DNA of 64,000 bases from Actinernus sp. WN-2022. Taxonomy: Eukaryota > Cnidaria > Anthozoa > Actiniaria > Actinernidae. The position numbers and the translations under genes are program-made. Location of the stretch: the NCBI GenBank assembly GCA_030867875.1, contig JAOWCC010000237.1, forward strand, positions 7,623,713 through 7,687,712, given 5' to 3'. The notes under the pieces were generated by a model that was given only the letters and a program-made list of their open reading frames with translations, did not search any database and was not told the origin of the DNA. Shown piece by piece: positions 56,645 to 64,000 of this stretch (positions are counted from its first letter, which is position 1; every line of letters begins with the position of its first letter).

Positions 56645-57622
56645 TTAATTGCCATCAGATGTGAATATTGATGAAGGCTCAATTGCCCTTTCTCTACAAG
56701 CCAGAGAGGGTTTTAAAGCTGTTCTTATCTTGGGAACACGTAGGCCAAGAAGAACAGGATTCAGAGCAGAGTTTATCATGCTGAACCTGTATGCAAACTG
56801 CCACATGTACTCCCTGGCTTTACGACTCACAAGTGTTCCCTTGTAAAACATCATATTCACGAAATAAAGGTTGACAGCAATGAAAAAAGGAACTGCTGCT
56901 AACCAAAATAACACAACAATTAGAATGATTGTGACTGTCATTTTTCGGTCTCTCTCAATTCTTCTCGCGTTGTTTCCTTTTCCCTCCTCTTGTTGAGCTT
57001 GTTCGGCAGCTCTTTCAGCATTACATGTTAACTGCTGGATGTGCTGTCTCTGCCGTTTTAACCTCTTAAAAATTACAACATAAGTTACAGTCATTAGAAC
57101 TAGTGGAAGAGAAACATGACTGTGGCTATAGATGAGAAGAAGTACTGTGGATGGGATACCAAACAAAGGGAGCAGGCACATAAACAAAGCTAGCAACCAG
57201 ATTATAGCAATGACCATCTTGACTCTTCGCCTTGTGACTAAGATCTTGTAGCGTAGAGGTCTAAGCACGGCAATCAGTCTATCAAACGACATAGCAGCGA
57301 TAGTCAAATTGCTAACAAACACGACAAGGCTACCAAGACGATAAACTGTAGCAGTGAGGAAGAAATTCTGGCGATTTTTGGAAAGAAGGTAAGTTTGTAT
57401 CCCAATCAAACATCCGTATAGTGAGCCGGTTATGAAGTCGGAGACTGAAAGGTTTGCAATGAGCAACGTCGAAGGTGTTCGTAAATTACTCTGAGGATCT
57501 TTGTAAATGGCGAAAAGAACAACAAAGCTGCCAACACATGTCATGACTGCCCAGCAAACACAAAAGAATACCAAACCGGAGTAAAATGATGGATCGGCTT
57601 TTTGCGGATCGGTTGAATTCAT
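56645..57622 (-). CDS. class A GPCR, type B, copy B7
   Basis: 325 aa. One substitution against B1: Arg214 to Gly in intracellular loop 3 (EEGKGNN, base 56983). Gly214 is also the type A residue, so it may be the ancestral state or a conversion from A. Confidence 0.92.
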   Translation of the reverse strand: MNSTDPQKADPSFYSGLVFFCVCWAVMTCVGSFVVLFAIYKDPQSNLRTPSTLLIANLSVSDFITGSLYGCLIGIQTYLLSKNRQNFFLTATVYRLGSLVVFVSNLTIAAMSFDRLIAVLRPLRYKILVTRRRVKMVIAIIWLLALFMCLLPLFGIPSTVLLLIYSHSHVSLPLVLMTVTYVVIFKRLKRQRQHIQQLTCNAERAAEQAQQEEGKGNNARRIERDRKMTVTIILIVVLFWLAAVPFFIAVNLYFVNMMFYKGTLVSRKAREYMWQFAYRFSMINSALNPVLLGLRVPKIRTALKPSLACRERAIEPSSIFTSDGN

Positions 57623-57956
57623 AGTGTTCTCCTAGTAGTAGCTGGGAGCGAGCATTCTATAGTTGTAAGTTTGATTGTTGGTAGCTAACTAGAAATTAGG
57701 TGCGGTTACATAGAAGTCAAGAACCAATGGACGACTTGGAAAAAGCTAAATAGAAATTACACGTCTATTTCTCTTAAATTAAAAAAAGCACAGCACGTCT
57801 AGATTAAGGAAAACTAATTAAGTAGAACGTCAAGTACAAAATTAAGATTATCAAGTTAAAATGAATTTCAAAAAGGCTGCAAGGACCACTGTTACAAGCA
57901 AAAGTGTTGCCGGATCTGTGGAGATCAGGATCAGCAGAAGGAATGAAATCTATGAA

Positions 57957-58152
57957 GACTGCAAGGCTGATCGGACGGTTGTACGATGTTATTTATTGTA
58001 CACTATATTTCGGTTCGGCAGAACGAACCTTCTTCAAGGGTTATACGAGATACTTAGCTCATATAACCCCTGAAGCAGGTGTTCGTTCTGCCGTACCGAA
58101 ATATAGTGTACAATAAAGAATATCGTACATCCGTCCGATCAGCCTTGCAGTC
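57957..58152. repeat. long hairpin upstream of B7
   Basis: Type B version, abutting the LTR at 58153. Confidence 0.8.
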
Positions 58153-58428
58153 TGTTTCAAAAGGTTCTGCTCTATCAGGAATAGCGACGAATAGACCTAA
58201 ATCAAGCTAGCTCTGACCTCTGGTTTATTCACTTCTACTCCGAGCGTATCACGCAATAAAAACACTCCACATAAACATAACATTCATGTAGGCCAATCAC
58301 GTGCCTGATTACATATTGTAACATCCTCCTCGTTTTAAGAGAATAACAATACTCTAAAGACAAGATGACGTAGTACGCACGTTGTCCTTTGTTAATAACT
58401 TTGAGTATTGTGGAGTTAACATAATATT

Positions 58429-59628
58429 TTAAGTAACCAGGAGCCTTCCTCGAACGCTGAGGCCGCACTGGCTCCTTCGGATGATTGGTGTGCGCGTTAG
58501 GAGGACTGGTCTGTGAAGATGTGGGAGGCTGGTTCGTTCGCTCATGTTGTAATGTTGTAAGGCAGGTGCGATCTGTCCTTGAAGGTCTCGCCCCGACGAG
58601 CTTTTACCCGGCTGAGCCTGTTTCGATGTTGTCATGGCTTCCGGACTCTCCGCTGATTTCTTCATATGGCACCGGTTTCTCCGGTACACATCCCCTTCAG
58701 GTGTTTCAACGCTGTATGACGGTTCATCCAGCCTAGCCGTCACGGTTGCTTTCTTTCGGGTTTTTTCTCCCAACCGAAATGGTTTTAATCGAACTACGTC
58801 GCCTTCCTCCAGCACTGGCAGGTCGTACGATTGTAGAACTTAGCCTGCCTATTTTGTCGCTTATCCAACTCCTTGATTTCCTTGTCCGGATACACAACTC
58901 TGGGTTGCAATAAAGTTTTTGTAGTTGGAAGAAGAGTCCTCGTCCTCCTGTTCATTAGGCGCTGGGTTGGGTTCGACTTCAAACCCTGGGTTGCCGTGTT
59001 CCGGTAGTCGAGAATCGCCAGATAGGGCTCTGTTCCGGACTCAAGCGCTTTGCGGAGAAGCTGCTTAGCTGTTTTCACCGCTGATTCCGCCTTGCTGTTG
59101 CCCGGACTGCTCGTGTTATCTTCAAAGTCCCATGTCTTGGCAAACTTCGCAAATTCTTCTGCACTGAATTGTCGGCCATTGTCACTGATTAAACGATCCG
59201 GGCAGCCGTATCGGGCAAAATGATTCTTAAGCTTTAAAATGACTGTCGCTGCACGGGTGTTCGGTAATCTATCTATCTCCCAGAAGTTACTGTAATAGTC
59301 CACCGTGATTAAGAATTCTTTGTTGTCAAACGTAAACAGGTCAACACCGACCTGTTCCCACGGACGGGTTGGAGTCTCGTGAGGCATCAGTCTCTTTCTG
59401 GGGACTTGTTTCATACGCTCGGCACGTTTCACATGCTGCAACTAGCTCCTTTATTTCGGCGGACATTCCTGGCCAATAGAGTGTTTCTCTCGCTCGTCTC
59501 AGACACGACTCTTCCCTTTGATGGGAGGAAAGTAGCTTCTGCTTCATTTCGTGGCGCATGCTTCTTGGAATGACTATTATTTGCCCTCGGAATATTATTC
59601 CGTCCTGCATCGCAAGCTCATCCCGCAC
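58429..59628 (-). pseudogene. Gypsy integrase, B7 copy
   Basis: Frames 59341-59628, 58794-59441 and 58429-58815. The zinc-finger part keeps CETC where the six truncated copies have CETR. The core shares the 31-residue Asp-to-Glu spacing and the Pro variant with copies 1, 3 and 5. The frameshifts are the same as elsewhere, so this copy was already dead when the shared part arose. Confidence 0.85.
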
Positions 59629-59903
59629 ACTGAAATAAGGCGTTACAGGTGTCGGTAATTGCTTCTTTTCCTCAGGTCATCCGTGCAGAATGACATCCTT
59701 CAGCAGCTGTAAGGATTCATCTTCCCCAGTCGCGACCGAATTTGTTGTAGCCGCTCGCTCGAGATTGGGAGAAAGTTTGTCAGATTAACGTTCTCGAACT
59801 CAGCTCCCGACGGGTGCGCAGTTGTTGGTAGGAAGGCTCGAGATAGTGCGTCCGCTAAATGCATGTTCTTGCCTCGCTCGTACTGTACTTCAATGTTGTA
59901 CTT
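59629..59903 (-). pseudogene. RNase H-integrase connecting region
   Basis: Part of the Gypsy polyprotein between RNase H and integrase, with broken frames. The segment up to about 59774 has a counterpart in the truncated copies (for example 15142-15315), at about 5% divergence. Sequence beyond has none. Confidence 0.6.
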
Positions 59904-60355
59904 TTAAAGCCTCATTATCATGCCTTGCAAACATCGCGGAGCACAGGCAAGGGGTTTCTTTAGGATAGCTTCAAGGGGCTTGTGGTCGCTCTGAACTCTG
60001 ACGTGCCGGCCAAATGTATACTGATTAAACTTCTCAAGAGGGAACACTATGTCCAGCATCTCCTTCTCGATTTGAGCATATCGCTGCTCGGTTTCTGTGA
60101 GTGCACGACTGACGTATGCGATCGGTTTTCCGTTTTGCAACAGAGCAGCCCTAAGTCCCTTTTGGCTCGCATCGCACTGGAGTTCGAACTCGCTGTTCGG
60201 ACCGTAATACTTAAAACAGGCGCATCAGTGACAAGCCTTTTGACTTCTTCCAACGCCTCCTGCTACTTTTCAGCCCACACGAACTCCACGTCTTTACGAG
60301 TCAGGCGACGTATTGGTTCCATGCTGTCTGCTAGTCTCGGTAGGAATTTCGCTAG
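59904..60355 (-). pseudogene. Gypsy RNase H region
   Basis: Frame 59904-60140 continues upstream in the same frame to about 60210. QCDAS, IEKEM and QSDHKPL supply the Asp, Glu and Asp expected of an RNase H active site. A 1-base shift near 60210 separates it from EEVKRLVTDAPVL (frame 60047-60253), the tether after RT. Confidence 0.75.
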
Positions 60356-60964
60356 TTAATTCACGAATCCGTTCAGCCGCTGTACCGCCTCTACGTCTGT
60401 AGGTCTCGGCATCTCTCGTACCGCTTTCGCCTTTTCGGGGTCTATTTTTAGTTCATTATTCGTAAACACATGACCCATGTATGTAACTTCCTTCAGCCGC
60501 AACTTTACTTTATCAGGATTCAATGCGACACCACGCTCGCGGTATCTCTCTAGCAGGCTCGCCAACTTTCTGTCGTGGTCCGCGTTCGCCTCCTCCTCTG
60601 TGGCACCAACTCCGTAAATCAGAATATAATCGGTGATATCAAGTATTCCGTCCATCCGATCGAGCACCTGGTCAACTCGCTTCTGGAATATTTGTGACGC
60701 AACCGACAGTCCAAACGGAAGTCTGCACCATCGATACCTCCCGTTGGGAACGTTGTCAACAGGCTAGACTGGTCGTCAATAATACAGTGCCAGTACCCAG
60801 AGCGAAAATCTAGAGTTGAGAACAGTTTTGCTGGTGAAAGCTCTGGTAATATGTCGTCCAGTACCGGGAGTTGGTATCTCTATCGTTTCAGGGCTGCATT
60901 TAGCGGTTTCGAGTCAATACACACTCTAAGCGCTCCCGACTTCTTGGTTGCCACGACTACACTG
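60356..60964 (-). pseudogene. Gypsy reverse transcriptase, inactive
   Basis: Palm and finger motifs are recognisable in pieces: VCID in the fingers, LDFRSGYWH with the first catalytic Asp, LPFGLS, then the position of the paired Asp motif, which reads TDYILIYG so the second Asp is Tyr. A TAG interrupts the fingers near 60888, and a frameshift lies near 60735. Frame 60356-60667 holds the C-terminal part (GHVFTNNELKIDPEKAKAV). Confidence 0.8.
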
Positions 60965-61499
60965 CTAACCCACGGCGCTGGTTTGTCTGTCCAATTCCTT
61001 CTTGAACTTTTCTTTCAGCGCCGTTGGAACTCTTCGTGTCGGAGTTATCACGGGTGTTGCGTTTTCATCCGCCTCCAAATGAACTTTGTCGGGAAAACTC
61101 CCGAGTTGGCTGGCGAATACCTGCGGATAGTGTTGTACAATTCCTTCTACTGTCAACAGCTGATTAGCATTCATCTCGTTTCGTTGCGGCGCTGTCATCG
61201 ATACAAAGTTCTCTTTGTTGATGGTTATCAGCTGCATTTGTTGTGCCGCTCGCAAACCCAACAGCGGAGTTAGGTCTTCTCGGACAACAACAAACTCCAC
61301 CGAAAACTTCCTTTCGCGCGGTCCCTAGCAGTTCTACTTGAAATTTAACCGGCTTTGTTTGCACTAACATCTCCGCGTGTATGTCTTTCGGGTATTTTGC
61401 ATCAGAAGGTTCGACTGAGCAAACAGTTCCTGCTTTGACAGCCACACTTCCGATGTACTCAGTCACTATCCGAATCGCTTTGTTCTGACGAAATGCCAT
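60965..61499 (-). pseudogene. Gypsy protease and linker region, decayed
   Basis: Two overlapping frames, 61164-61499 and 60965-61300. The second holds EFVVVREDLTPLLGLRAAQQ and PTRRVPTALKEKFKKELDR, the segment preceding RT in this Gypsy group. No intact DTG/DSG protease motif is visible in either frame. Confidence 0.65.
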
Positions 61500-62014
61500 G
61501 AATTTGGTTCACTGGTTTACGGCAAACCTTCGAAAAATGGTTCCTGCGCCACAGTTATTACAGAGTTGGCCACAGGCAGGACATTTTTCCTTCTTCATCG
61601 GGTGGTTTCCACCACAGTACTGACATGTCTTCTGAGCGCTAGCATTCTTTACATTCCTTTGTGTCCGGTTGGGAACTCGGGTTTTTGCCGGCTCTGTCTT
61701 GCGTTCACGGCATGAACATCCTCAACTGTGTTTGTTCCCGCGATAGCTTTTAACTGTGGCGCTGTCGCTTCAGCACTTCTGCAGGTATCTTTGCAACGAT
61801 TCAGCGTCAGTTGTCTTTCCCCGAGATGTTTCTTTCTTGTCTGACCACTGCTCACGCCAAACACTATCCTGTCACGAAGTAGGGAATCTCGCATACAATC
61901 GCAGAAGTTACATGCTTGCGCTAGCGTGCGCAATGAAGCGACATAGATATCAATCGATTCATTCTGCTCTTCGTTTCTGCTGTTGAAGATGTACCGTTCA
62001 TACGTCTCATTCAC
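61500..62014 (-). pseudogene. Gypsy gag, C-terminal part with zinc knuckle
   Basis: Frame 61649-62014 (121 aa) carries the end of a gag capsid-like region (FNSRNEEQNESIDIYVASLR). Downstream, in another frame at about 61555-61640, a Cys-rich CQYCGGNH...CPACG...CNNCG segment forms a nucleic-acid-binding knuckle. The gag N-terminus is missing. Confidence 0.7.
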
Positions 62015-62063
62015 TTCTCCAATAGTAAACTGGTCAAACTTGTAAACTGGTCAAACTCGTCAA

Positions 62064-62190
62064 TAATCCGGGATTCGTTCTTTTTTTTAAGAAAAAACCC
62101 TGACCCGGAAATCGAAATTAGACTTGGTACCGCCGCACATATATATTTCGTCATGAAAGAGAGTGCTTTCCCCCTCCCTCCCTAGTCTAA
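62064..62190. repeat. dispersed repeat, right copy (partial)
   Basis: Shares CCCTGACCCGGAAATCGAAA and a following TATATTTCGT...GAGAGTGC block with 7476-7735. It interrupts or replaces the 5' part of the Gypsy element. Confidence 0.65.
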
Positions 62191-63808
62191 CAATCAGAAA
62201 TGATACTTCATTTATTAAATTGAAGCAATACATTGTACTTCCATCATTGCAGTTGCATTCATTTAAAAACAGTGTTGTTTTCTTGATACAAACTACAGAA
62301 ATGATAGGCTTTCCAGATGTTGACAATATCTGTGTTCAATGAGTATATAAAAAATATACATTTATAATTCAACAGTATAGTGTAAAGCATATGGATTTTT
62401 AAATCAATAACTTTCCTTGATTGTGATTTCATTTTGATCTCAAGAAGAAATATCTTAATACATAACAATAATGTGTATTTCCAGAAAATAACCAACCCCC
62501 CCCCCCCCCCGGGTGGTAACGGAAATTTCCAAGGGGAGGGGGTAGATGGAAAAATCATAATTTTCCAGGGGGAGTAGCAAATGAACTGCCACCAATGGAA
62601 CAATGGAACCAGATCGTATCCTTGACTATTGTAGCTTTCAACCAAACATGATAAGGGTATTATTAAAAATAGATAAGCTCAAACCATAAGACTTTAAGAT
62701 AAATTCACTGGGGGAAAAATCCTGCAAGCCAACGATGCAGGAAAAAAATATTGCACAGATTTTATCTAGGTTCGAAAAAAAATGGGCTCAAACATTTTGC
62801 ATGACGAAAAATATCTAATGGTCCGTCCGTTACGTTTTTTTACAACAACAAAACAACGCTTTTAGCTTCGAATTGAAAAGTCTAGCACTTCTTATTTATA
62901 AGCTTGCTCGAACTCTACAAAAATATCTAAACTACTCTAAACTCTTTGTTTCTACTGAAGAACTTTTAGAGATTTTGGATATTTTTTATCACAAAATTGA
63001 CGTTTTTGGTCTTTAATTCAGGACCATTTTCTCAGTTCTAGCACAGGCAGCCCAGACTCGACATATGTTTCCCGCTTTTTGGGTATGTTTCATAAGCGAT
63101 CTCGGAAGAGTTTATATAATTGCTCCTTGTGAATTCTCTTTTCCGATTCCTACGAAATAAATCTTCAATAATAAAAGATTGATACTTAATGAAGTTGTGT
63201 GAGTGGTTTTGGGGTGATTTGGGGACTTCTAAAGCAGTTTATTAGGCCTCGAGGTTTTGACGGTTGGCCGCGTGTCTACTTCAAAGACTACCTTGACTCA
63301 CCGATTAACTTTTTCCAGTGATGAAATGCTTTTAATATCCTCAGTTTCCTGATTTTTGGATGATATGTTTACACAACCTGAATTCACAAACCTCTGCAAA
63401 GCGCCACTTCGAAAGCCAGGCGCGCGCACTGCTTGACGAATGATTTCAGTTTAATATGTTGTTTGTCGAAAACATTGGCGGTTGTTGTAAATAATTTTAT
63501 ATACGTATTATTTATTAGAGATAGGTTTCTTCTTTATACAATTTATACAAATTACTTCTTATAAAGAAGCTCTCAAATCATTCAGGGTTGACACGTTATG
63601 TATAGTTCAGGAAAGTACTTCGGGGAACTGCGATATACATGACAAGAATTTTGGACACACCTAAATGTTGGTATTGTTATCGTGTAACTAGCAATGTGAT
63701 TGGAGTGCCGCCGTGCCCAAGTTAGGAGTGCCGTGCCCAAAACCTTTGTTGTGTAAACCGGGCATTGATGTAAGCTATTTGTGTTTTTATTTTTTGTTCA
63801 ATATTAAC
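62191..63808. other. AT-rich right flank, no gene seen
   Basis: It contains a C homopolymer ending in GGGTGG at about 62496-62515 and a weak inverted pair GGAAATTTCCAAGGGG / TTTTCCAGGGGG around it. The 128-aa minus-strand ORF at 62259-62645 runs through the homopolymer and is not supported. A duplicated GTGCCG(CC)GTGCCCAA motif lies at about 63706-63740. Confidence 0.45.
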
Positions 63809-64000
63809 ATGGACGAGTATATCAGGAGTTTCATTAGAAGCCGGCTGCTGCTGGAGTTCCGGTGGATACTCATCCTAATACAGCCACCTACTCTATCTGT
63901 CAATGCTGATAAAGCTATTGACATAAATAAAGCAAATACAGACACCTACTTTTCTGTCATGGCTTATTACTCAAACATTTATCCTGGTGTATATATTTGT
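63809..64000 (+). CDS. possible partial ORF running off the window
   Basis: From the ATG at 63809 the frame is open for all 64 codons to the window end (MDEYIRSFIRSRLLLEFRW and on). No family recognised. In AT-rich DNA an open stretch of this size can be chance, so it is listed only because it is cut by the window edge. Confidence 0.2.
   Translation, partial: MDEYIRSFIRSRLLLEFRWILILIQPPTLSVNADKAIDINKANTDTYFSVMAYYSNIYPGVYIC

Larger units (their letters stand above)
8227..59410. repeat. GPCR tandem array with a 14.83-kb higher-order repeat
   Basis: Seven units begin at the shared motif TAATGCTTATTATCGCTGGG: 8227, 17125, 26094, 31955, 40924, 46784 and 55733. Units alternate between about 8.97 kb (A gene, B gene, Gypsy remnant, long minisatellite) and about 5.86 kb (B gene, Gypsy remnant, short minisatellite). 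The pair recurs at exactly 14830 bp, then 14829 and 14809 because of a 1-bp and a 20-bp deletion. The first unit is a hybrid of the two kinds. Only about a dozen differences were seen among the higher-order copies. Confidence 0.9.
55733..59410. repeat. array unit 7 (B7), incomplete
   Basis: Matches units 3 and 5, including the A/B flank junction (about 56335), until 59240-59411 inside the integrase. Beyond that it continues into a different, longer Gypsy copy instead of the truncated one. Confidence 0.88.
58153..62063 (-). mobile_element. longest Ty3/Gypsy copy, decayed, 5' end missing
   Basis: On the minus strand the order is gag, zinc knuckle, protease/linker, RT, RNase H, integrase and 3' LTR (58153-58323), the Ty3/Gypsy order. 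Many frameshifts and stops are present. A 16-bp duplication built on AAACTGGTCAAACT sits at about 62024-62058, after which the element gives way to a dispersed repeat at 62064. No 5' LTR or primer-binding site was found beyond. Confidence 0.85.

Noticed and set aside
8227..59410. A functional mobile 'GPCR cassette' moved by the flanking inverted repeats
   Set aside because: The two bracketing elements are unrelated to each other and no target duplications surround a whole unit. Unequal crossing over accounts for the layout.
62015..62300. Search for a 5' LTR and primer-binding site of the longest Gypsy copy
   Set aside because: The LTR start TGTTACAATATG and the rest of the 171-bp LTR do not recur upstream of gag; the dispersed repeat starts instead.
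62259..62645. 128-aa minus-strand ORF
   Set aside because: It runs through a C/G homopolymer and AT-rich sequence, and nothing in it looks like a protein domain.

Overview
This looks like animal nuclear DNA, most likely from a cnidarian and probably an anthozoan such as a stony coral. That reading rests on AT-rich DNA dense in small inverted-repeat transposons, intronless class A (rhodopsin-like) GPCR genes, and a Ty3/Gypsy-type retroelement with gag, protease, RT, RNase H and integrase in that order. No operons, ribosome binding sites, tRNA, rRNA or CRISPR arrays were seen. Species assignment is inference.

Layout. (1) 1-8226 is the left flank: a rearranged GPCR relic (about 318-1627), followed by non-autonomous DNA transposons, two with 3-bp TWA duplications of PIF/Harbinger type, and several foldback elements. 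(2) 8227 to about 59400 is a tandem array of minus-strand GPCR genes: four type A (314 aa) and seven type B (325 aa), differing at roughly 30 residues. All are near-identical within type except A4, which carries a 20-bp frameshifting deletion. Each GPCR unit has the same parts: a 138-bp inverted repeat beyond the 3' end, the receptor, and a roughly 196-bp long hairpin about 330-370 bp upstream of the start codon. In every type B unit a truncated Gypsy element (3' LTR plus integrase) abuts the hairpin. Each truncated element is followed by a spacer with a 20-bp minisatellite in either 5 or 8 copies. (3) 58153 to about 62063 is a longer, decayed Gypsy element that closes the array. (4) 62064-64000 is AT-rich flank with a dispersed repeat and no convincing gene.

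Array order is A1 B1(short) | A2 B2(long) B3(short) | A3 B4(long) B5(short) | A4 B6(long) B7. The A-B-B block is a higher-order repeat of 14830 bp (then 14829 and 14809-bp offsets because of small deletions). Copies differ at only about a dozen positions that I could spot by eye. B-only units carry type A 3' flank switching to type B flank within about 6 bp, so they look like products of unequal crossing over that removed an A gene. Identity drops sharply at about 9060-9180 and about 59240-59411, marking the limits of recent amplification or homogenisation.

The receptors keep D2.50, DR3.50, W4.50, P5.50, P6.50 and NP7.50. They lack N1.50, C3.25, W6.48 and Y7.53, so they are divergent class A receptors of unknown ligand.
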